A stretch of 64,000 nt of DNA from Gadus chalcogrammus (taxonomy: Eukaryota > Chordata > Actinopteri > Gadiformes > Gadidae): NCBI RefSeq assembly GCF_026213295.1, contig NC_079415.1, positions 31,130,416-31,194,415 on the forward strand, in the 5' to 3' direction. How positions within the stretch are numbered: position 1 is the first letter of the stretch; the number at the start of each line of letters is the position of its first letter. Position numbers and translations under genes: made by a program. The notes beneath the pieces were generated by a model that was not told where the DNA came from, did no database searches, and was given only the letters and a program-made list of their open reading frames with translations. This document shows positions 43,376-57,580 of this stretch, piece after piece.

Positions 43376-45930
43376 TCTCCGGGGAACCGTCACCTTATCG
43401 TGGTGGAGTGGTTTGCGTGTCACTGTGAACCTGAGGGCTGTGTTGTCTGGAGCCTTGTGCTCCTGGTAGGGTCTCTCATGGCAGATTGGTCTCAGGTGAG
43501 GGGCCAGACAAAGAATGGTTCAAAAACTCCAATGAATAACGGAAGAAGAGGAGATGTGACCCGGCCCGGAGGAAGCCCGGGGCCCCCGTCTGGAGCCAGG
43601 CCCAGACGGAGGGCTCGATGGCGAGCGCCTGGTGGCTGGGTTTGCCACGGAGCCCGGTTGGGCACAGCCCGAACAAACTACGTGGTACCCCCCCTCTCTT
43701 CAACCCATGGGCCCACCACCTGTGGGAAGACGCGTTGGTCGGGTGCGCAGCCACATGGGTGGCAGCGAAGGTCAGGGGTCTCGACGGACCAGACCCGGGC
43801 GGCAGAAGCTGGCTCTGGGGACGTGGAACGTCACCTCGCTGTGGGAAAAGGAACTGGAGTTTGTGAGGAAGGTGGAGCGCTATCAGTTAGATCTGGTGGG
43901 GCTTACCTCCACACACAGTCTCAGCTCTGGTACCGTACTCCTGGATAGGGGTTGAAATGTATTCTTCTCCGGAGTTGCCGAGGTCGTGAGGGGCAGGGCG
44001 GGTGTGGGGATACTCATAAATCCCCGGCTGAGCGCTGCGGTGTTGGAGTTTACCCCGGTAGACGAGAGGGTCGCCTCCCTGTTTTAGGGGGGGAAAACTC
44101 TGGCTGTTTGTGCGTATGCACCAAACAGCAGTTCAGAGTACTCAGCCTTCTTGGAGACCTGTATGGGGCTCCAGTAGGGGACTCCGTAGTTCTGCTGGGA
44201 GACTTCAACGCCCATGTGGGCAACGATGGAGACACCTGGAGAGGCGTGCTGGGGAGGAACGGCCTCCCTGATCTAAACCCGAGCGGTCGTTTGTTATTGG
44301 ACTGTTCAAAGCCTCCATTGCTGAGGATGCGGCGGCTAGCTGTTGCCTCAGGGTCTTAGGCTCCTCAAGGGGCGGTAACCCTCGGACACCATGGTGGACA
44401 CCGGTGGTCAGGGAAGTCGTCCGATTGAAGGATACCTTCCGGGATATGATATCCTGGAGGACTCCTGACTCGGTTGCGGGGTACCGACAGGCTAGAAGGG
44501 CTGCAGCTGCTTCCGTGTCGAGGCTAAGCAGCGGGTGTTGGAGAAGTTCGGAGAGGCCATGGAGAAGGACTTTCGGTCGGCACCAAAGTGTTTCTGGAAG
44601 ACTATCCGGCACCTCAGGAGGGGGAAACGGGGAACCATCCAAGCTGTGTACAGTAAGGATGGGACTCTGTTGACCTCAACTGAGGAGGTTGTCGGACGTT
44701 GAAAGGAATACTTTGAGGAACTCCTGAATCCGAATAACACGCCCTCTATGTTGGAGGCAGAGCTCGAGGTTGATGGTGTTTCGTCGTCAATTTCCCTGGT
44801 TGAGGTCACTGAGGTAGTCAAACATCTCCGCAGTGGCAAAGCCCCAGGGATTGATGAGATCCAGCCAGAAATGCTAAAGGCTCTGGGTGTTGAGGGGCTG
44901 TCATGGTTGACACGCCTATTCAACATTGTGTGGGAGTCGGGTACAGTGCTAAAGGAGTGGCAAACCGGGGTGGTGGTTCCCCTGTTCAAAAAGGGGGACC
45001 AGAGAGTGTGTTCCAATTACCGGGGTATCACACTTCTCAGCCTCCCTGGTAAAGTGTACTCCAAGGTGCTGGAAAGGAGGGTCCGGCCGATCGTCAAACC
45101 TCAGATTGAAGAGGAATAATGCGGTTTTCACCCTGGACGTGGAACTACGGACCAGCTCTTTACTCTCGCAAGGATCCTGGAGGGGGCCTGGGAGTATGCC
45201 CATCCGGTCGTCATGTGTTTTGTGGATCTGGAGAAGGCGTATGACCGGGTCCCCCGGGAAAAACTGTCGGAGGTGCTGCGGGAGTATGGGGTAAGGGGGT
45301 CTTTCCTCAGGGCCATCCAATCTCTGTACTCCACAAGCGAGAGCTGTGTTCGCGTCCTCGGCAGCCAGTCAGTTTCGTTCTCAGTAGGTGCTGTTCTCCG
45401 CCAGGGCTGCGCCTTGTCACCAATCCTGTTTGTGATATACATGGACAGGATATCGAGGCGTAGTCGTGGTGGGGAGGGGTTGCAGTCCGGTGGTCTGACG
45501 CCTCGTGCCCACTGCACCGTCAGTCAACGGACGTGGGAAGGCGTGGCTGACGGATGGGGGAGTAGTCTTTGCAGAGGCATCCGTCGGCCAATCAAATCGC
45601 TTCGCCGGGTTCTTCCCGCTTCTTCCTGCTTGTTGCGAGGCAAGATGACCCGCTTTCCCGCTTTCCAGTATCGTCAGAGCCCGAGTCGCGTCACAGTGCT
45701 TAAATTTGCATACGCGATCTGATTGGATGACGGAACCGTCGCTGCCGAAAAAGTTGGAACATTTTTCAACTTTCTGACGGTGGCGAACGCTCCAACTGAA
45801 CGGACGGATCCACAATGCATTGCGCGTCCGTCCCCATTCAAAGTCAATGGGCAACGGACAACTGACGGAGGTAGTGGGCACGGGGCGTGAGGATCTCGTC
45901 ACTGCTTTTTGCAGATGATGTCACAGATAT
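43376..45930 (+). mobile_element. Decayed non-LTR retrotransposon (second family)
   Basis: Starts near CACCTTATCGTGGTGGAG. Endonuclease part: [32 protein letters not shown] and [12 protein letters not shown], with gaps and frameshifts. RT part: GKAPGIDEIQPEMLKAL, WQTGVVVPLFKKGDQRVCSN, YRGITLLSLPGKVYSKVLER, MCFVDLEKAYDRVPREKL, RQGCALSPILFVIYMDRISR, then LLFADDV after a MITE. Catalytic Asp residues remain but several frameshifts make it dead. The clade is not assigned; it is clearly distinct from the L2-like families here. Confidence 0.85.
45499..45887. mobile_element. 389-bp MITE inside the LINE RT
   Basis: Ends CGCCTCGTGCCCACT and, inverted, CGCCCCGTGCCCACT, flanked by TGA on both sides (45,496-45,498 and 45,888-45,890). 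Removing the element and one TGA restores the RT sequence across the gap. A 3-bp TSD suggests PIF/Harbinger or a related type. Confidence 0.8.
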
Positions 45931-47327
45931 GATGGTGCCAGCCCCACGTCAGGTTTCATTACAAGTAATACTGAAACTGAATCTCAAACTTGATCCTGAA
46001 ATGTATTTAACATGAAATATTGTACAGGGAGAGGGCTGTGACAGAAATTGATGGAGGAGGTAGTCAGGTGTGCAGGAAATCAATAACAGGAGTATGATGG
46101 ACAGGGATCTGAATGACAGAAATACAATTGAGGGATTTTTTTTATTTCAACATTCAGAGGAAATCAGGCCAACTGTAAGCCTATGTAAATAAGATTAAAG
46201 ATGTCTAAGATAGTATAAATGATAACTGTAAATGGCAGGTGTATTGCTTTTGATGGAGCCATAATGTTATATTATTAATAATAATAAAATAATAATAAAT
46301 AAAATTCATTTTATTGATGGGAACCTTTCAGGCCACTTAAGCAAACCTTACATGTATAATTAATGAAAGATTAAAAACACTTTGGTGGAGCGTGTTTGTC
46401 ACTTTTGTGAAAGAGCTGGAAAGAGCTGAATTGAGGGACCCGCCCACAGCCCGCTAAAACGGCTGCAATACCAGGCTTGGCCGCTGAGCATTGTTGGATT
46501 AAGGAGGTATGCGCTGTTCCTGGGGGCTTGAGGGGAACATCAAGAAGAGATTTGGGCTCCTAGACACGCCCTAGTCCGTGACGTACCGGATGCAGAAATA
46601 TTCTTGTTTTCTAATGAATGTAATAATGAATTGTAACACACCAACATTGTTAGTCATTAGACTATTAGAGAATTACGTAGGTCTCCCATAATCATTCAGG
46701 TAATCAATACGTCTGGTCTGTGCCTGTTCCAGCTATTTCAAAGATATTTGTGTTTTGCGTAGCCTATACGTGTACAACGCCATTCATATTAAGTAAAAGG
46801 AAAAACCTCGAACACGAGAAGTTAATGGAGCCATGCACATCTTTAATAGGTCCATGGCACTGAGCCGTTTCTTTCAAAACGACTCCTTTCAGCTACCCAC
46901 CCCTCCATCTCAAACAAAAAATAAATACATAAAACGGCTGATAAAACGCTTGAGGGGGCATTTTGAAAAGAAAAAACTAAAACAATTTTAGAACATGGTA
47001 TAAATATAATATTGATAGACAGACATTTTTGGAGTGAACGGCGATACCTACTTCTGGGACTCCATGAATTGACGGACCCGTCCACAGCCCGCTACAACGG
47101 ATGCAATACCAGGCTAGGCCGCTGAGCACTGGTGGATTGCGGAAGTATGCAGTGCTCCCGGGGGCTTGGAATACACGGGATACACAGGCCTACTTTCAGG
47201 ATTTGCTTTTGACTTTCAAATGTGCCATTTCCATAGGAATCCCATTAACTTAAAGTTATAATCGTTTTCACTTTATATATACTTTTCATATTCTTCACTT
47301 ACTTTATAAACAGTTAAATAGTATATA

Positions 47328-47397
<70 letters not shown>

Positions 47398-47404
47398 TTC
47401 AATT
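45931..47404. other. Intergenic, repeat-bearing
   Basis: No gene seen. Contains an AT-rich run near 46,270-46,310, and a repeat pair (46,436-46,535 and 47,086-47,165: CACAGCCCGCTA..ACGG, then AATACCAGGCT and GGCCGCTGAGCA). 47,200-47,290 recurs at 51,940-52,035. A (TA)n microsatellite lies at ~47,320-47,394. Confidence 0.6.
47320..47394. repeat. (TA)n microsatellite
   Basis: About 75 bp of TATATA with two single-base interruptions. Confidence 0.95.
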
Positions 47405-48560
47405 CAGAAGACGTGGTATAACTTTAAATCTTTATTAGCATACAGATTCATATAGGCAAACTTTCAATAGGAAGGTGAACTTTCATACAATGATACTCAT
47501 CATTCTCTCATCTCTACCATAGGTTACTGGTGACCAACAACAATCCTGCAGGTTAAACATCCAACTTGTGGTCAATATGTTCTATGTAAATATTACACCA
47601 CTGTAAATTAAAACTTTGTACCTTAACCAGGATGACAACTGCATAGTTGTTTTTACGTCTCAATAAAGAAAGACTTGGAAAATCAATTAAAGGAAAATCT
47701 AAAATGTGTTGCACACAGCTCTCTATGAAATAAGATTTTACACATCTGAAAATAATAATAAAAAGGCAATGTACGGAAGCAATGTCGATATAGCGGATGG
47801 TGTTCTCTTGGAAGGATTGAAAAAAAACGGAGAAAATAACAATACCCGCCCAAGTAAAGTCTATGTTTGTGGCGATCCCTAGTGGCAGAATTATATAGAT
47901 GCATTTTTTAAATCAAAATATTATTGAATGAACTTTGTCCAAGACAATCCAAACTAGAAAGATATCTCATTAACGTGACATAATGCAAAGTCAAGTCTCA
48001 GCCCTGAACCTGGAGTGGACGTTTCCCTCAGCAGTCTCTGAAGCTCCAACATTCTGCTCAGAGGCTGAGCCTCATATACTCTTTCAGGCTAACCCTTCTT
48101 TAGTTACATCCTACAGCTACTCTAACTGAAATCTTGGTCATATATTGCAAAAAAAATATTGTACATTCAAGAAACATCATAACTCTTTTCTATCTGCAAT
48201 TACCTCAACATATGTTACCCTGAAACACAGGATCTTATGCATCCAGAAAAACGTATATCTCATCAAATCCTTAAAGTATGAGACATGTGACCCGATTTTC
48301 ATTCCTACGAAAATGAATATTTCCTTCTATCTTCATTCCCCTTATAGTTATGCTATTCATCCTCAAATGGTTTAGAAAGAGGTTATTTGGTTTATCAATG
48401 GAATTGTTACAAATAATGCAAACATCACTCATGTGACCATCATAATTGTGACTATAGTGAGAACTGGCAAAAAAATAGCAAAGAGGAATAACCTTTCACA
48501 CAGACTTGAGGTCATCTGCTGACAGACTTTAGGTATTATTATAGAATGATTTGTGAGACA
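47405..48560 (-). other. Probable 3' UTR of lectin gene 1
   Basis: The region after the stop codon of the - strand lectin gene, ending at AATAAA (complement at 47,431-47,436). A duplicate of its distal ~670 bp occurs at 52,764-54,812. Low coding content. Confidence 0.5.
47431..47436 (-). terminator. Candidate poly(A) signal, lectin gene 1
   Basis: AATAAA on the - strand, inside the block that is duplicated near 52,790, where it has mutated. Confidence 0.45.
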
Positions 48561-50774
<2,214 letters not shown>

Positions 50775-51045
50775 GTCTACCAAATAGAAAAGGATTTCTC
50801 ATCTTACACTTCACTTAATTTTAGTTGAACAAACATCTGCACAATAATAAAGCAGTTGAAAAGGGAGTGATCCTTTTTTTGTTGGATTACCATAAAACGA
50901 TTTATTAATTGACAGCATTATCATTAAGATTGCATCATTTTTCAATGATAATTAATAAATACAGGCTGCTACTAGAGTTAACATTCTCCTCTTATAACTT
51001 TATGATCATTCAGTATTTAAGTCACTTACCTTTGGTTTACCAGGG

Positions 51046-51175
51046 TTTCCCCTGTGCAGTCGTTTTATCACCCAAGTGGGTGCTACACACTGGTGGTGGT
51101 GAGTGCGGTCCCCCCTTCACTGTAAGCGTCTGAGTGTCTAGAAAGGCGCTATATAAATTCAATGAATTGATTAAG
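51046..51175 (+). mobile_element. SINE-like fragment
   Basis: CCCAAGTGGGTGCTACACAC through AAGGCGCTATATAAATTCAA, a dispersed fish retroposon 3' end. Head not recognised. Confidence 0.55.
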
Positions 51176-51521
51176 TATTACTAGCAAGGTGTACAACTCG
51201 CTCTGTCTATCTTGACTTTAACATCCACCCTAGATTTATATCCCAGCTCTTTAATTAAACAGGCAAAAATACGCTCATTACCCAGGAAATTCCTCGTGCC
51301 CTCCTTAATCCAAATTTGACTGCTTGGCCAGTGTGTCAGGGCTTGGCCAACATTTAAAGTGTGGAGTGTTGATTAATGGCTGGTTTAAGCGGCCACACCC
51401 GGCCCGAGTCAAACTGATTAGACTCTGGGGCTGGGTGAGGCTGCACACCTGTTTGAACAACCATGCACACAGGTAAAACCAGCCATCACCGCCGACAAAT
51501 CATAATAAGGTGAGCATAATA

Positions 51522-51590
51522 ATGCTCTGTAAGGTGACCTTGGGTGTCTTGAGAGGCGCCTCTAAATTAAATGTATTATTATTATAAAAA
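51522..51590 (+). mobile_element. L2 3'-end fragment
   Basis: TGCTCTGTAAGGTGACCTTG and AAATGTATTATTATTAT match the 3' tail of the L2 at 17,416-21,644. Confidence 0.8.
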
Positions 51591-53201
51591 ATATATAAAT
51601 ATATATTTTTGTGGTTTGACCGTTGGTACTTCCAAAACACTGACAGATCTCCCTCTATACCGCTTTAAGTACTCAATTAAAAAATCTCCTCAGAATGAAC
51701 CCTATCCATAATCGAATATTCAAATATTGAAGGATGAATTGTATTGATCCTGAGCATATCAGCGAATATTTTTTCCAATATGACCTCCGCCTATTTATTT
51801 GAAGGCTCTGAGGTTGCTTTGGGGTAAAGGTCAAAAGCAGGGGCAGCCCACGGGCCCTGGAGGTCTGGTTATCCTCCAGCCATGCACAAGGTCCTCAATC
51901 AGCTCCAAGTACTTTACAAAGAACATACAGGACTAATTTCAGGATTTGCTTTTGACTTTCAAATGTGCCATTTCCATAGGAATCCCATTAACTTGAAGTT
52001 ATAATCGTTTTCACTTTATAAATACTTTTCTTAATGTTCTTCACTCACTTTTTAAACACCTAAATTAGCTTCCTACGTTAGCCATCTTCTTGGAAACCAT
52101 TTCAACCATTAACAGCTCATTTTATCTCATAATACAAATAAATAAACTTTGTTACATTTCTCTAACTTTCCAAAAGTTTTTGTTGTTATCAGCATTAACT
52201 TGGTAGACAGACATAGGGTAGCCATTTTTTTCTGAAGACTTTTTTTTGGAGTCTCCTGGCTTCTAAGGAAGCATACTGTTGTTTCACAATCTTCTGGCTT
52301 GGGGTTAATACACCCTGGATGGATCTGATATTATGTATAAATAATAATCAACACTTCTATGTAGAATATGAAAGGGTTTTTGACTTCCAGAAGCACACTG
52401 TTGCACTCTATAGGATGCACGCCTCGAGTGATGCCCACAGGCCAACAGCCCTATCCAGTAATTGTGGAGACACAGGGCGACACCTGCTGGTTAGTTTTGT
52501 GAGTATATAAATATGGATATTTTATTTTAAATGGTGTGTAGTTTATTTCGGTATACGCTGTCAATGGCCATAATCATGGTCAACCAATCATTTTCTTTTC
52601 ATTTTCTAAAATATATTTTATTCAAAGATTCATCATTTATTTCATATTTTGAGGAGCTGTCACCTACTAGCAAAGAGTGAAGTAGGGAACTCTTATTTGA
52701 AGGGTGAACTATTTCCCTTCTGCCGCTTGTCTTGTCATCTACACTTTGTACATATATTAAATTCATAATGCGTGATATAACTTTAAATCTATATTGGCAT
52801 ACAGATTCATGTAGGCAAACTGTCAATAGGAAGGCAATCGTTCACACACTGTTAGGCCTACTCATCATTCTCTAATCTCTACCGTACTGGTGACCGATCA
52901 CAATCCAGCATTTTTAACATCCAACTTGTATATTGTATATTCTATGTGAATATTACACCCCTGTCAAGTTATATTTTGTACCTTTAACCCGGATGGGGGG
53001 AATTCAACTTGCATAATTGTTTTTGCGTCTCAATAAAGGACGACTTTGAAAATCAATAAAAGGAAATCAAAAATGTGTTGCACGCAGCTCTCTATGAAAT
53101 AAGATATTACCCATTTGAGTATAATAATAAAAAGGCAATATCGATGGCAGATGGTGTTCTCTTCGAAGGATCGAAAAATAATGGAGAAAATAACATTAGC
53201 C

Positions 53202-54571
53202 TAGTGGCGGACCGTACTATTAGGCAAACCAGGCATTTGCCTGGAGCCCCGGGCCCCATAGAAGGTTTTTGGGGCCCCCAAATGTTTTTTACCTTTATTT
53301 TTCCCGATAAAACATTAAGAACAGTTTCTTATTTACAATATTGATCTGGTCAAGAGGGCCCCAATGCATATATTTTGTCCCCATATTTATTATTTTTATA
53401 GTAGCATCGGGATGTCTAATTATTACTCATGTTTTGACGATCTTTCCGTGTGCACCCCCCTTCAGTCTGCACTACATGGACTATTCCATGTTACGCGCAT
53501 CACGCTCATCATGCGTATGTGGAAATTATGTCAAATTCAAAACAGTAAGCGGTAAGAGAGAGAGAGAGAGAAATCGAGTGAGACATAAATCGAGTGAAAC
53601 ATGAAGAAAAAAAGAAGAAGAAAGACCAAAGGCAGGACTTTCTTTCAAAGCTGCCAAAGCTATTCAGCTGTTTTACAGCCACCGCAGTGGCAGCGGGACC
53701 GTCGGCGGATCAAGAGCAGCCGTCAACGTCGTTTGCTGTCACGTTACTGCTCCTTTCATTCCAAGTAGCTCTGGCTCAGCCAGCAGCGATGCTAATGACG
53801 TGTGCCAACAAACTGACGGAGATGATGCACAACTGGTAGTGAATATTTCTCACTCTCCTTCTTCCACTTTGGTTATTGAAATTGATGACAATAACGATAA
53901 CAATGACTGCGAGACACATATTCTTGTGGATGACCCAGCACTCTGGCCCAAGCTGCTGTGTCTTGGGCAGGTGCACACATATTCTTGTGGATGACCCAGC
54001 ACTCTGGCCCAAGGGCCGCAGATTCACAAAAGCATACTATTACATAGTAATGAAAAATGGTGAGAGGGTGAACAGGTCTTGGTTAGTCTACAGTGAAAGT
54101 GCAGACCGTGTTTTTTGCTTTTTTTGTTGCCTTTCTGGAAAACAAAAACAACTGAGTGAGGAAGGATTTAAAGACTAGAATAACCTTGCAATGCATCTAA
54201 TCAACCATGAAAGGTCTGAAGAGCACAGGAAATATAGTGATAGCTGGAAGCAGCTATCAGTGGGTTTCCAGTAGTGGTTTCCAGTAGCTCACAGCAGATA
54301 GCTGCTGTGAGCTACTGGAAACCCTCAGGTAAATGAGGACTTAAGGTTAACAGTCAGTGTAATGTGTCAACATAACTAATCTTATTGTTTTGTATGTTAT
54401 TCTCAATTTGTAAATAGATAATTAACATTTGCATGAAAGAAGGATAGTGACTTTTGTTCATCCCTTGTATGGAGTATCTCATTATGCGATATAAGGTACT
54501 GAGACCGGTAGATGCAGGGGCCCCCAAATGACTGTTCGCCTGGAGCCCCCAAAGGGCTAAGTTCGCCACTG
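53202..54571 (+). mobile_element. hAT element with TTF-type zinc-finger remnant
   Basis: Ends TAGTGGCGGA and TTCGCCACTG. Inner flanks mirror each other (TTGCCTGGAGCCCC vs GGGGCTCCAGGCG). The interior carries a transposase N-terminal fragment. The paralogous site near 47,850 is uninterrupted. I do not see a clean 8-bp TSD. Confidence 0.7.
53584..54260 (+). pseudogene. hAT transposase N-terminus (zf-TTF)
   Basis: HILVDDPALWPK, NGERVNRSWLVYSESADRVF, CFFCCLSGKQKQLSEEGFKD, then a stop followed by LAMHLINHERSEEH: the order of a TTF-type zinc finger in hAT transposases. A ~50-bp direct duplication (CACATATTCTTGTGGATGAC at ~53,926 and ~53,976) shifts the frame. Confidence 0.65.
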
Positions 54572-54812
54572 CGCCACCCAAGTAAAGTATATGATTGTGG
54601 CTGACCCTAGTGGCAGAATTATATATAGCAGCCTATGCATGTTTAAAATCAAAATGAGATTGAATTAACTCTGTCAAAGACAATCCAAACTAGAAAGATC
54701 TCTCATTAACGTAAAATAATGCAAAAGTTAATTCCTGAACCTGAATGTGGAGTGGACATGTATCCCTCAGCAGTCTCTGAAGCTCAAACATTCTTCTCAG
54801 AGGCTGAGCCTA

Positions 54813-55925
54813 CGTTTACATGATGACGGTCTGAAGTTGAACAGAAGACAAAAAGTGGCCTGGCATTTTCACTTTTTATTCCGCAAGCGTTTTCGGGACG
54901 AAATCTGCGTGCATACGGTGACGCAAAAGTGTGTGGAATTCGATTGGGTATGCATGTCAGGAGGCTAGGTGGTGCTGTCACATTCCTGTCCGGGCCGTAT
55001 CTTTGGGAGGCGCGGTTTGGTGGTTTGCCGTGTGTAGGCCTACTTGCATGCAGATAAGTAGGGTGTTATCAATTCATACATTTTTCCAATTGTTTATTAA
55101 TAGTATTTTTGTTCTAGGACCAGCATTGGTGGAGTTGGAGACGGTCACATTCTGGCTCTGTCGCTTCAGTGCTCCTATTTTCATCACATAGAATAATAAA
55201 ATGACTTTTTTCAACTATTTAAAAATAAAATTTGTAGAAAAAAACTGGAAACACGTCTCTGTAAGTCTTTACACAAATCTGTATTATAAATATTGTTTGT
55301 TTCTGTACTATTGGTGCGGTCACATTCATATATATAAATTCTGATAAGACATGGACATCCCCAACTCCAATTACACCATCTCTCAACATGCCACTACTTG
55401 TGTGCTATTTATCATTTCACATAGACCTATTAAGAAATAATAACAATATTAATCTGTAACGTAAAGCTATTTTCTTACCAACAATGTCCCTGCCTGACAC
55501 ATATCCCCGTCACGTGGGGACCAGGCTGATGACATATAGGCTAATACAAAAAATGTGACTGTGAAAAGGTGACTTGACCCTTGTGTAAGCGATATATATC
55601 GATGCACTTCTTATGACAAATGTAGACTACTTATGGTAAATCGCTTTGGATTAAAGCGTCTGCTAAATGCCCTAAATGTAAATGTAAATGTAAATCCGGA
55701 TGTCTGCGTTGGAGCCAGCAGACCGCTGCAGACAAACTCTCGCTAGAGACGTAACTCCTGTAGCTCCTTTCTCAGCTCCTGTACGTCATTTGAGACGCTT
55801 TCAGCAGTGGATGCGGACATATCCATGGCAGCCGGTTCAGGGACAGAGCAGTAGTCTTGATCGTTGAAAAGGAGATCAACTTAATCTTCCGGAGGGGCAG
55901 TTTCGACGATAGGAGGGTCTCTGCC

Positions 55926-56015
<90 letters not shown>

Positions 56016-56842
56016 TGTATAAGAGGCGCGTGTCTGCGTGCGTGCGTGCGTGAGGGGTTAGGTGTAGTTTCCCTGTCACGAAAGGGGGAATAAATAACAT
56101 CAACAACAACAAAAAAATAAAATAAAACATCGGCATCGGCTATCGGCCAAATTGTTAATTTAAACATCGTATCGGCCCAGAATTTCACAATCGATGCATC
56201 AAACACGTGGTCATGTTTATATGATTAGAAATAACAATCAAAGCTGTAATTGAGCAATCACAATCGATTATTCAACATAGACATGTTATAGAACAATACA
56301 TGGTTGTATTCCTTAAACCATTCAACCTAAAACAAAAAAAGGCAAACTGGAAGGAAGGATATTTGCAAACCTTATTTGTATACACTTACTACCGGGCCGT
56401 GACGGCTAGTTTTACTATCTGGCCCCGGCGGAGATCTTGTATGCAACGAAACATCGCACTCCTCATTGACTTTGCGTGAGACATGTCAACAAGTTGCATG
56501 AAGGATCGGAGTTATATAATTCAACATGACAGGGTTTCCCCTTATTGGAAATAATGTATGACGGGAATGGTGATGCAGCAGGGGTAGTCAAGGTTGCATT
56601 TCACAGTCAAAGTAAAGTTTTTCTATAAGGCGACATTCCGCTTATACCACGTTTCCAACAATGATTAGACATTATGTTGTTATATGTTACTTTAACCTGT
56701 AATGTTTGTGTTTTTTTTATCTACTTTAAAAGAGATTTCCTTCTGCAGTGCTTTAAGCATATGTTTTTACGTTGTCAGGGAACATGATTTTTGGTGGACT
56801 TTATGCAATCTTTAATACCCAGCTGCTCCCGATTCCATAATA
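54813..56842. other. Intergenic with repeats
   Basis: No gene seen. 55,620-55,695 ends with a fish retroposon-type tail (GCGTCTGCTAAATGCC, GTAAATGTAAATG). 55,930-56,095 carries (GT)n plus TGTCACGAAAGGGGGAA, which recurs inverted at 60,620-60,690. Confidence 0.5.
55930..56008. repeat. (GT)n microsatellite
   Basis: About 39 GT repeats, then imperfect continuation to 56,020. Confidence 0.95.
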
Positions 56843-56983
56843 GATAGATAGATGGATGGATGGATGGATGGATGGATGGATGGATGGATGGATGGATGGA
56901 TGGATGGATGGATGGACGGACGGATGGATGGATGGATGGATGGATGGATGGATGGATGTATGGATGGATGGATGGATGGATAG
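56843..56983. repeat. (GATG)n microsatellite
   Basis: About 33 copies of a tetranucleotide with GACG interruptions near 56,915. It directly abuts the LINE 3' end at 56,989. Confidence 0.95.
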
Positions 56984-57580
56984 AAAGGCAAGGCAACTTT
57001 ATTTATATAGCACTTTTCATACACAAGGCAGACTCAAAGTGCTTCACATATAAACATTGTTATACAATAAAATAAAATAATAGATAAGTAAAAGAAAACA
57101 TATGCAAAGAAATGAGTAAAATAGAAAGTTAAAAAGGCTTTTTAGTAAGTAAAATTGAAAGTGCAATGTATTTAAGAAAGTGAGAAAATTAAATTGAAAG
57201 TTATTTAAGATCAGATCAACAGACTCTCTGGAACCCAAGTCGGGACTACAACCCGACCTAAAGGACAATATTCTAGGACTCTAACCCAGCTTCTAGGACT
57301 CTAGCCCAGCAACCTTTCTCTCTGGTATCAGATCATGTATTTTTTGGTAAAAATAGAAAATAAAGGGAAAGTTAAAAAGGCATTTTAGTAAAATAAAGGT
57401 AAAGTATTTAAGATTTAGCAGAAATCAAACATAAAAGTCTTCAATCTTGTTTTGAAGGTGCTCAAAGTTGGGGCAAGTCTTAAATCCTCAGGGAGTTTAT
57501 TCCAGCTATTTGTTGCATAGTAACTAAATCCTGCTTTCCCATGTTTCGTGTTTACTCTGGGGATAATTAACAGATTGGTC

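Larger units (their letters stand above)
50775..52763. other. Upstream region of lectin gene 1, intergenic
   Basis: No further gene seen. Includes a SINE/LINE-tail-like repeat at 51,046-51,175, an L2 3' tail at 51,522-51,590, and ~100-bp sequence shared with 47,200-47,290. Confidence 0.55.
52764..54812 (-). pseudogene. Relic lectin-gene 3' UTR, split by hAT
   Basis: 52,764-53,201 plus 54,572-54,812 are collinear with 47,405-48,075 (downstream of lectin gene 1) in the same orientation. No lectin exon follows; homology ends abruptly at 54,812. The poly(A) hexamer is degraded. Best read as the remains of a third, deleted lectin gene. Confidence 0.6.

Noticed and set aside
47683..47904. 73-codon ORF in the lectin 3' flank
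   Set aside because: Not preserved in the duplicated copy near 53,070-53,200.
56775..57075. ORFs with IHPSIHPS or MDGWMDGW repeats
   Set aside because: Translation of the (GATG)n microsatellite.
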